Assembly (NCBI GenBank): GCA_944739405.2
Contig: OX123197.2
Span: forward strand, 54,040,047 to 54,104,046
Origin: Euclidia mi
Taxonomy: Eukaryota; Arthropoda; Insecta; Lepidoptera; Erebidae
DNA: 64,000 nucleotides
Direction of reading: 5' to 3'
Shown: positions 52,600 through 61,602 of the stretch, piece by piece
How positions within the stretch are numbered: position 1 is the stretch's first letter
Layout of the letters: the number at the start of each line of letters is the position of its first letter
The notes under the pieces: generated by a model
The model's input: only the letters and a program-made list of their open reading frames with translations
Database searches by the model: none
What the model was told of the DNA's origin: nothing
Position numbers and translations under genes: made by a program

Positions 52600-54080
52600 A
52601 CCTGTCTTGTAAATATGTACTTTGTATTTTACCCTCCCCTTTTTTGTACATATTTATTTTTTATGTATGTAAATAAATTTTCCATTGTATAATAAGTTTT
52701 ATGTAGTTATAATTATTTTATTGAGTAGGAAGTGATATCTGAATGTTATTGTGTTTAAATAAATCCAGTTGACCCACGATAGCCCGTTTGTAATACGAAT
52801 TACTTTGTACTTTTGCGAAAACGTAAATGCGGTGGTGGAGGGGGATTTTGCGGAGCATCAACGTACGTCCGCCCTCAATCACGCCTTGAACGGCACTGAT
52901 GAACGGCTGGCGAGCGATATAATGCCAACATTTTGACTATTTTTTTTCTTGGAGAAAAATAATAACGAAATTACGAAATCTGTTTTACCATTTATTTTAA
53001 AATAAAGAGCTGTTTCTATTGATAATACTTTCATATAAATTCATTATGGAATCTCTAAGCAGTTCACGTTTAAAATTGTGATTTAGTGCAATGTTTGACA
53101 TTTTTTATCGAGCGAATCATTCCTAATCGTGTTTCAATCTTTAAGATTTACTAGAAGATATATTATGTTCAACTTTTGTATTCATTAAAAATATCATAGT
53201 TCATGGGACTTTCAGACGTTCAAAAGTCTTAAAAAGTACAGCAAGCTCGCCTTAAGATTCATATTCAACTATTCATACATTTTTCCTAGTGGTTGTGAGT
53301 ATTTTTTCGTCTTTTTATACTTTTTTCTATACAATAATAATGTTTATATTGTTCATTATAAATAATATTCACTAGCTGATAAACTGTACCCTACGCACTT
53401 GGGTAATTCTCACGGCGCGATAACAACTGTCTCAGAGGGGTATTTATTATTGTATGTTTATTGCCTTGTATACTTAATATCACAAGATATTTATTTATTT
53501 ATTCAAGACAACACAATCATAACAGGTTTCACCCAAAGCAAAATTAGAATAAACAACAAGTTAATGAAATGAAATATAAAATATGTCTATTCCAATTTTG
53601 TGAGTATCTAAATAGCTACATTTACAAATTCCGCCAGTGTACAATAAAAAAAATCAGTTTTACAGCTACTTTTATTAATAAGCTTTATAGCTCTATCAAG
53701 TTATTATTGACCTTAGATATATAATTATATATCACATTTGATATAAATAAAACGAGTTCGATACGTGAAACCGAAAATGTAACAACGCATACCACGTCAC
53801 TGTATTCTCACTACCACGAAGTACTTGACATCGAATGCACGTTAAAACGAATATCGTAATGCCGTAGTCATCCGATCTCGATTAACTAAATCTCAAATTC
53901 ATCAAATCGAATTACTTGACAACAAATGCACGTTGCCACAAAATACTTATCACCGAAGTCACATAACCTGGCATAGCGAAACCAATAACGCTGAAATATC
54001 AATAATCTATTATATAGTATACTAATATTAAGCTCTTTTTTTAACCCACTCGTCACGTTGGTCAGCGTTGTGTACTGTCT
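52600..54080. other. 3' UTR of the preceding gene, then AT-rich DNA
   Basis: AATAAA at 52672-52677 is a likely polyadenylation signal for the ORF ending at 52599. Beyond it I see only AT-rich sequence, a 25-bp diverged repeat (TACTTGACA(T/A)C(G/A)AATGCACG at 53822 and 53911) and an AAATAAAT-type tract near 53490. No gene. Confidence 0.5.
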
Positions 54081-54139
54081 TGTGCCTTTCTCTTTTCATA
54101 CTGAGAAGAGCCCTGTGCCAGGTAGTACGACTGGCTATA

Positions 54140-54385
54140 TCTTCTTCATCATCACACCAGCCATGTATATGTCCCACTGCTAGACACGGCCCTATGAGAA
54201 ACTGTAAGGTCAAAGTCCATCACGCTGGCCGTGTGTAATGTGCAGGTTTGCAGACTTCACATGTCTTTCGAAAATTCATTGAATTCGCACATAACTTCGA
54301 AAAATCATCGGTGCGCTCGGTGGATTCGAACCCGATACCCTCTACGTAGCAGTCTGTCGGTCTTTCCACTAAGCTATCGCTGCGA
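54140..54385 (-). repeat. SINE family 2 copy
   Basis: Minus strand: tRNA-like head (AGCGATAGCTTAGTGGAAAG, B box GGTTCGAATCC), body with AGACATGTGAAGTCTGC, and a tail region near GGGACATATACATGG. Same family as 57737-58062. Confidence 0.75.
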
Positions 54386-54711
54386 AAGTTTATATACAGG
54401 AATGATATTATTATTCAAGCTAAAACTTCTAAAGCTAAAACAATCTACCAGTTTTTTGAAAAGCTGCTTTATGTCATGTAACTTAGGTACATTTTCCTAC
54501 GTACTCGTACCTGTTGTATGTGAGTTTCACTTATAAACGTGATAGTATCGGGGCATGTTATTTTTAACGCTCACGGTAGCCCCTACACTCAATGGCGCTG
54601 ACACACGCAACTTGCACCGGGAGACTGTGATTTGTGAAAAAGAAGGACTTATAGATATTTTAAAATAAACGTTGGTAAATACCGAGGTATTTATTTTTAT
54701 TTTTTATTTAT

Positions 54712-54822
54712 CGACTCACGGGGGTAGGCAGAGGTGTAATATTACACCAACATTTCGCAATGTATTTAAAGATCCCACGTAATAGGGGCTGAGCCTATTG
54801 ACGTTACCGGGCATATCACGAG
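54712..54822 (-). repeat. SINE family 1 fragment (3' half)
   Basis: ACGGGGGTAGGCAGAGGTGT and CCCACGTAATAGGGGCTGAGC words are the inverse of the 40814-41215 tail and body. Confidence 0.7.
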
Positions 54823-54824
54823 GT

Positions 54825-54895
54825 ATTTATGCCTTTGAAATATATTATTTATCGCGAATAAGATCCGCTAAATAACCTTGTATAATAGATATTTT
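54825..54895. repeat. Inverse copy of 43858-43922
   Basis: GGTATTTATGCCTT to CCTTGTATAA pairs with the inverse segment at 43858-43922; short non-coding dispersed fragment. Confidence 0.5.
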
Positions 54896-54958
54896 CATTT
54901 TGCAGGTATGCATTGTTCTATCGGTGAGGTCAGTTGGCTATGATATCGCCTGATTTAA

Positions 54959-55038
54959 CACTTTGAAGGACAGTAAACGCCTATAGACGTGATAACAATA
55001 AAACTTCAATTGTGTCTCGTTTACTGTCCGTGAAAGTG
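54959..55038. mobile_element. 80-bp piggyBac-like MITE
   Basis: TTAA at 54955-54958 and 55039-55042 flanks ends CACTTTGAAGGACAGTAAAC and, inverted, CACTTTCACGGACAGTAAAC. TTAA duplication with CAC/CCC-type ends is the piggyBac pattern. At 80 bp it is almost only its two terminal repeats. Confidence 0.7.
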
Positions 55039-55199
55039 TTAATGCGATCATCTGGTCGGAGTTAGCACGCTAACCTGGAATGTACCTATTCATCAACAAT
55101 TAGAAAACATGCCAGGCTCGTTTAAATAATTTTACTTCTAAACAAAGCTTACAGAATAATTAAATAAAAATATTAAAATCCCATAAAATCTAAAATCAA

Positions 55200-55372
55200 G
55201 TCATCATCATCAGCCCTTTCTTCTCACTTATGAGAAGGAGAAGGCCATAGTCCACCACGCTGGTCAAGTGCGAGTTGGCAGATCTCACATGTCTTTCAAG
55301 AACATTATGGAGAACTCTCAGACATGCAGGTTTCCTCACGATGTTTTCCTTCACTGATTAGCAAGCGATAAT
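55200..55372 (-). repeat. SINE family 2 fragment
   Basis: CCATAGTCCACCACGCTGG, TGGAGAACTCTCAGACATGC and GGTTTCCTCACGATGTTTTC are the inverse of the body of 57737-58062; the tRNA-like head is missing. Confidence 0.75.
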
Positions 55373-55749
55373 TCATTTTTTTTTTCAAAATCAAGTATCA
55401 TAACAAAATTCCTTAGCAGATCAATGCGACTAAGCCCATAATTATGGCCGCGTGCGCGTGTATCCGCGCGCGTTTTCGGGCATCCGTTCACATGCGCTTC
55501 ATTACGTCGTCCCTAAAAAGCAACTAATAACAAAAATAGTCACACACACACACAAGGCAATCAAATAGCAACGTGGTATTGTAGACTAAAATCTCCTATT
55601 ATTTACATTATAAACACTCAAGAGTCTCCTGGCCTTCCTTGAAGAGCTGGTGTGACAATACCATTTCCACCCGCACGCAAAATACACGCTAGGACGTGGA
55701 GTGGTGGAAACAACTCGTGCTACCACACCATACCATTCCATATATTATA

Positions 55750-56133
55750 CAGAATGATTTGTAATTGATCGTATTCCCTCCAGGAGGTGATTCTAGGACC
55801 ATAGTGGAGTATTTTTACCCCTACATAAAATATCAGGAAGTTTTTTGGTTTTATTTACATATTCCACGTTGAGTTAGTAGCTTTATTTTATTTTAAAAGA
55901 TGGGTCATTTAATTGTCCATTAAATAAGGCCCAATTAGCTACCAGTAGTAGTCAAACAATTTTTTTAGCTGATGTTTATTTCAAAAATTTGGAATTTGCA
56001 GAAAAATCTTAAAACCCGTTGTATGCCAAAATGGTGCATTTTGGACCACCATATGTAGGGGGTAAAAATACTCCACTATGGCTCTAGAATAACCGAATTC
56101 CGAAGGGAATACGAGCAATCATAAATCACCCTG
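55750..56133. mobile_element. Tc1/mariner-type MITE (384 bp)
   Basis: TA at 55748-55749 and 56134-56135. Ends CAGAATGATTTGTAATTGAT and, inverted, CAGGGTGATTTATGATTGCT; the arms continue for about 80 bp (GGTAAAAATACTCCACTATG on the right). The CAGGGTGATTT terminus resembles that of the 1241-16000 inverted repeat. Confidence 0.8.
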
Positions 56134-57030
56134 TATACACAGTGCTACTCTGAAGCAAATTAGGAGCGGCTTAAGTCAACTAGTGGCAGTCCACTAAAGA
56201 GTAAAAGAAGTAAAATGATCCTTCCAAAGAGTCATAGTAACTGTAGTCGTCACAACGCGCACATAGCTACCAGCTATCTGCCGCTGCCATCTCCGTTACA
56301 TAGATAAGGCCGATGATATTATAAACATACGGCGGAATATTCATGTTACACCGATGTAATGGTTTATAAACTAATAAATAACCAGGCTGGATGATCTTGC
56401 TTGGTGGACTGTCAGTCCGACGGACGTATTTAAGAACTTCTATATTATATAGTCAACTCGTACGCAAACTGTGCTTGCGCGATTCAGCACTTTGTTTTCC
56501 GTCGTATCGTGTCCGATAGATGTCGACGTATTGTTGCTGTTGAGAGTTCGTCGTCGTTCGCTAGATGGCCTCAGTTGTACGTAGCTACTGCTACAATTAT
56601 TTCACATTCATCTGAAGAAACGCTTATAGATATAAGATCAATTAGCATAGCTTCATCTTTACGTCTTCAGCCCACGTGAAATTTCTACATAGTACGAGTA
56701 TTATCGTAAGTACGACTTGAATGTATAACTGGTACATAATTATGGTGTTGTAAAAAACCGCCGCGTTTCACGACAGAATATAGACACGTATATTAGTTTG
56801 GTAACTCGTTTGACCTACTGCTAAGACAGAACTGAAGCACGTATTAACCGATAGTATTCCCGGTAATGAGTTTTCTTTGGACACTCCTTTAAATGTGATA
56901 TGGCAGGCCGGATATTCCGTGACATATGGAACGAGCAGTGGAACACACACATGCACTTCAACGGTCACAGTTACCTTGAGTTATTTAGCAGTGGAATCGG
57001 TTGCGTCACTTCAAACTTAACAAAACTTTT
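56134..57030. other. No supported gene
   Basis: Mixed-composition unique sequence with several GTCGTCG-rich words near 56490-56560; no frame, SINE or transposon end that I can support. Confidence 0.45.
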
Positions 57031-57034
57031 TTTA

Positions 57035-57262
57035 TAGACTCACGTCTGTATCCTCGAGGGGGTAGGCAGAGGTAAACCTTACATCCTATTTCGCCACGAA
57101 TTTTTAAGTCCCACGTCATAGAGAGCCTATTGCCGTTACCGGGCACATAAGCAGACTCCGAGCTGCTACTGAGAATTCGGAAAAACCCAGCAACACTTTT
57201 GCCCGACCCGGGAATCGAACCCGGGACCTCCGATCAGTAGTCGCATACGCTATCCGGTCTGA
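57035..57262 (-). repeat. SINE family 1 copy
   Basis: Minus strand: tRNA-like head with B box GGTTCGATTCC at about 57210, body with GTGCCCGGTAACGGCAATAG, and tail GCCTACCCCCTCGAGG. It lacks the leader present at 24505-24903 and 40814-41215. Confidence 0.8.
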
Positions 57263-57736
57263 GTCTATAAATAATAAAAATCAAGAAACAGTAATCAGAT
57301 GTAAAAAGCGCAAATACAACTACAATAACGTGAACACTAACCCTCCAACAATATCATTGCAGCAGTATCAAGAGCATTTGATTTATGTATTTCCTAAGTA
57401 ATTGAATTGAAAATTTTCCACACACTAAATCACTAGCTTTGGATACTGATAGATGACATGGTGATAACTAGAGAAAGGTCTTTGCACCCTACGGATTTGG
57501 GAAGACGATTAGTCATGACTCATGAGTTACAACTTTAATCGTGTCTAAGGCTTACCTGATCAAAATGCAGTTTTCATCTATTCGCAGTGTCATAGTTACG
57601 TCATAGATATTCTTCTCAATTAACTGATACTCGAATGATATCGCGACTATTAGTATTCTACTATTAGTGTTAAACTATGCGTCACCTTCAAACTCGTTTT
57701 TTTCCACTAAATCGTAAATTGACCAAAGTATCAAAC

Positions 57737-58062
57737 CATAAAAGCAGTGATAGCCGAGTGGAGAGACCGACAGACTGCTACGCAGAGGGTTCGAATCCAC
57801 GGCACGCACCAATGACTTTTCAAAGTTAAGTGCGTATTAAATTGTTAATTATCGCTTGCTTATCGGTGAAAGAAAACACCGTGAGGAAACCTGCATGTCT
57901 GAGAGTTCTCCAAAATGTTCACGAAAAACATGTGAAGTCTGCCAACCCGCACTTGGCCAGCGTGGTGGACTATGGCCTTGCCCTTCTCATAGTAAGAAGA
58001 GGCCTGTGCCCAGCAGTGGGACAAAGGTAGTTAATAAAGGGCTGATGATGATGATGATGAAA
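57737..58062 (+). repeat. SINE family 2 copy, complete
   Basis: tRNA-like head AGTGATAGCCGAGTGGAGAG with B box GGTTCGAATCC, body with GTGAGGAAACCTGCATGTCT and ACTTGGCCAGCGTGGTGGAC, and end CCCAGCAGTGGGAC followed by an ATGATG tail (58048-58062). Confidence 0.85.
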
Positions 58063-59560
58063 CCATGTGTCAACTTCGAACTCATCTTTTCCGCTGGAGT
58101 GAAATGGGGTAGTGACACTTTTTATTCTTATTCCTGTGCTGAATATAACCATATTTTTTTATATAATAAAAATGCAACAGGTTCGTTAATAAAACAAGCA
58201 GTCGTTCCAGTTACTATTTAAATTAATATAAATATAATGCACCTATTTGGCTAAGCTATCGACGCTGATCCCATTAACTGAGAGCGAATAGGGAAATTAA
58301 CTGGCCAGGTTATACCAACACGTTGGTATAGAGGTTCCGTATAGTATAAGTAAAGATAGAGCTTTCTGAGAAGTGATGACCACGTGTTATACAAGATCTG
58401 TAATTTTTGCGGTTCATCATTCTTCTCGCGTTATCCCAGTTAGAACCCGGGGTCCGTAATCCAAAGGGATAGCTATATAACATGGTTCAGACTCCATATA
58501 ACGACTGTCAAAGATCTTCATGTCAGTCGGGACCGACGGCTTAATGTGCTTACCGAGGCATGGGGCAAACGCTAATTTACAATTCAATACGCACATGTTG
58601 GTATCTCAACTAGGCTATCGCTGCCTAGTATTTTTACGGATACTGCACTAAAACATAATTACAAACCATTCAAATGATTTGCTCATAATATAATGATCAA
58701 TAGACTACAGCAGGTCGGCGAAGATTACTCAAGCCTATTTTGTAGTCCATTGCTGGATATAGGCCTCTTCAGTAGTACACCACTGAACTCGATTGCCGGG
58801 TCTTCTACTCCACTCTACTTCTCTTCTTTGTCGCTCCACCGTTCTAGAGGATGATCTTACACCGGGCAAACGAAAAAAAAACACAACAGACGGAACAAAC
58901 TCCTGAAAAATAATCACAGGATGTCTTACATTGATGACAGTAACCTTTAAAATGCGACAAACATAACTGTAAACACTGACAAAATGATGAAAATACCACC
59001 GAACCGTCACAATATACAGGACCTATAATTTTCAAACGCAGATGAAAATAAAAAACACATACAATGTGCACCGACAAACAATAGAACCGTGCGACAATTC
59101 TTCATCGCGCTGACCAAAAACTACAGTGTCATCTGATACTGCGTGACACGTCGTACAAAGCTTTACGATACAGTATATAAAGCTATAGTTTTTAGGATGA
59201 AAAGGAAAAATCTTTTTAAAGATTTGAGGCATGCAACATTTAAAAATAACTAGGGGAAGGCCACAGCTACAGCCGCACTTTTTAATAATTTAACTGTTAC
59301 TGTTCAATCTCGTATGGGTTAAGAGAAATGCCTCACCTGTAAGGTCTCCCAGGAACAAACATGCTTTTAAGCTTCTTGTGCCCAATAAACTATGCGTAGC
59401 AGGGCGGAGGCCCGTGCACTTCAACTCATTTAACACCATCGAACTGCACTGACTTCTACTCTCTGCACCTGCGTCCATTGCAGAGTTTGGCGAATGGCCT
59501 TAGGGGAGAGCGCAAGTCGTGTAGATCCCTAAGGCAAGGCTGGTGGACTATCCTTCCCGA
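58063..59560. other. Gene-poor stretch with one dispersed repeat
   Basis: 58468-58571 belongs to the family at 4160 and 43321. A fragment near 58738-58790 (TAGTCCATTGCTGGATATAG) resembles another common lepidopteran repeat. From about 59480 the composition rises in GC, probably the leader of the LOA element. No frame is supported. Confidence 0.5.
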
Positions 59561-59718
59561 GGTTGCCGCCCGTTTTTGGTCTGGTTCCCTATGAAACATA
59601 CGCAACAGAAACCTCCAGCCGCCCTCACCCACACACACGTACATGCACACATACACATTCATTCACCACACTGCTTCAATCACTCACACGGACGCGCACA
59701 CATACACACACCACACCT

Positions 59719-59735
59719 ACACACACACACACACA

Positions 59736-59818
<83 letters not shown>
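59719..59818 (+). repeat. (CA)n microsatellite
   Basis: About 100 bp of nearly pure CA repeat with one TA interruption, in the leader just before ORF1 of the LOA element. It makes false His-Thr and Val-Cys reading frames on both strands. Confidence 0.95.
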
Positions 59819-59820
<2 letters not shown>

Positions 59821-59850
59821 CCACGCACACACTCATACGAAGCAAACAAT

Positions 59851-61602
59851 ATGGAGGTGAAACAAAAGAAGCAACTACCCCAGGAGGGTACCAGCGTCCG
59901 CGACGCTGGAGAATCCCTCCCTGCACCCTCGGGTCCAGGCTGCCCCACGTATTCTGGGGGGGGCAATGTTTCACGAGGAAGTTTAGACCTGCACGACCTG
60001 GCAAGCGCCATGCCTCGTGCAGAACATATTACCAACACCTCCTGGACGGTGGTACCGCGTCGAGCAGACGAACGCCGCGAGGCGAACGTTGGCTCCGCGT
60101 CAACCGGAACCGGTAGAGGCAAACACCGCGGAAAGCGCTCCCGTCATCATCGACGCCAGCGCGAGTACGCAGCGCACGCGAGAGGTAGCGAACCGACAAC
60201 GTCGGCGAACGCATCCCTCGCGGGTGGTAGCGAACCGACAACATCGGCGAACGCACCCCCCGCGGGAGGTAGCGAACCGACAACATCGGCGAACGCACCC
60301 CCCGCGGGAGGTAGCGAACCGACAACATCGGCGAACGCACCCCCCGCGAAACGACAAACAGCTGGTGCAACGCACCAGCGCGAACACCCGGCCCCAGCCA
60401 GCGCGATTAGGAAACCGCCCAGGATGATGCAATCGGCCGGACGCGGCGCGAGTGGTGGACGCAGCAGCTCAGGCATGCAAGCGGAAGCCACGCGGACGGC
60501 GAAGAGTGAGTCTTCGGGCTCGCTCCCGCCGGCTGCACGCGCCGCTCCGGCCGGTGCAGCACCGGGCAACCCCCGTCGCGACCCTCCGACGGCAGTCGGA
60601 GATGCGGAGCCGGCAGCCCCATGGGGCATCACCGGGCCACGCCGCAAACGCGGCCCCAGAAAACGCGGACCTCGGCACGCACCAACCAACCTGGCGCTCT
60701 CGGGACGGCCCACTTCGGCGACACCGTCGAAGAGGAACCGTCACGACGACACACCACCAAGCGCCACGTCGAAGCGTGCAAGAGTGGACGCAACACCCAA
60801 GAGGGCAACGATTAGCTACGCCGATGCGACTAACTCGCATCTGATGGTGGCCGTCGTTGCCACTCCACCTACAGACCTGACGGTGGAACAAGCACGGCAG
60901 CTCGAACGCTCCATAGAGGAGCGGATTCTAGAAGCAGCCTTCGCACCTCGGTCAAACAACGAGCCTGCACTCGCGCCATCCTTTAGAGGCAAACCCCTCG
61001 CAGCAGGAGGTGTCCTAAAGTTATGGTGCGAGGATGAAAAATCACTGGCGTGGCTCAAACAGACGGTAGCGGGACTACAATCACCGGTTGAAGGAACCAG
61101 GCTGACCGTCATCAGGCAGACGGATCTCGCGAAGCGCGTACGCGCATCGCTCTGGCTGCCGGGGTCGACCAGCCTGGACCTCCCGAAGATTCACCAACTC
61201 CTAGCTGCCCAAAACCCATGGTACGCTGTCCAAACTTGGCAACTATTCAGCGCTACCATGCAAGAACACGGCCTGTACCTATCTCTGGGCATCCCGGAAT
61301 CGGAAATGCCAAAAATCGAGGCGCGCGACCGCCGAGTCTCCTTCTTCACCGGCAGCGTGTACGTAGTGTTCCACGCTGCCGGGGCGGGAGGTGGCGGGGC
61401 GGCTGCCGCGCCCGGGGAGATGCCGCTCGCCAGTAGGCAGAGACAAGCGACAACACCGGCCGAACCTTCCACGTCGGGCACAGCCCGAGCACACACGACG
61501 CCCGCAGCGACTAACATCGCTGTGACGGACGTCGACGACGAGCACGACTCGTCTGACGGGGAGTCCGTGGACATCAATGTTCTCGGATCTTCGTCAGACT
61601 AG
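59851..61602 (+). CDS. ORF1 protein of the LOA-type LINE
   Basis: 583 aa. The open frame begins upstream, but those codons come from the (CA)n run, so I start at ATG 59851 (MEVKQKKQLPQE). The first half is disordered, rich in Ala, Pro, Arg and Ser, with four 14-residue repeats (GSEPTTSANAPPAG type, 60184-60351) and basic clusters (RRKRGPRKRGPRH near 275). After ATISYADATNSHLMVAVV a folded C-terminal part follows, with LTVEQARQLERSIEERILEA and VRASLWLPGSTSLDLPKIHQ. It resembles DUF4780, an ORF1-associated domain of arthropod LINEs. An acidic tail ends it. There is no CCHC knuckle. It overlaps ORF2 by 26 nt. Likely role: RNA binding and particle formation. Confidence 0.85.
   Translation: MEVKQKKQLPQEGTSVRDAGESLPAPSGPGCPTYSGGGNVSRGSLDLHDLASAMPRAEHITNTSWTVVPRRADERREANVGSASTGTGRGKHRGKRSRHHRRQREYAAHARGSEPTTSANASLAGGSEPTTSANAPPAGGSEPTTSANAPPAGGSEPTTSANAPPAKRQTAGATHQREHPAPASAIRKPPRMMQSAGRGASGGRSSSGMQAEATRTAKSESSGSLPPAARAAPAGAAPGNPRRDPPTAVGDAEPAAPWGITGPRRKRGPRKRGPRHAPTNLALSGRPTSATPSKRNRHDDTPPSATSKRARVDATPKRATISYADATNSHLMVAVVATPPTDLTVEQARQLERSIEERILEAAFAPRSNNEPALAPSFRGKPLAAGGVLKLWCEDEKSLAWLKQTVAGLQSPVEGTRLTVIRQTDLAKRVRASLWLPGSTSLDLPKIHQLLAAQNPWYAVQTWQLFSATMQEHGLYLSLGIPESEMPKIEARDRRVSFFTGSVYVVFHAAGAGGGGAAAAPGEMPLASRQRQATTPAEPSTSGTARAHTTPAATNIAVTDVDDEHDSSDGESVDINVLGSSSD

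Noticed and set aside
54455..54536. Part of a 101-codon open frame over the SINE at 54140-54385
   Set aside because: Arises from a SINE and AT-rich flank; no protein similarity.
59563..59850. N-terminal extension of ORF1 made of His-Thr repeats
   Set aside because: It is the (CA)n microsatellite read as codons; the ATG at 59851 starts non-repetitive protein text.
59676..60122. Minus-strand Cys-Val-rich open frames
   Set aside because: Shadow of the CA repeat and of GC-rich ORF1.
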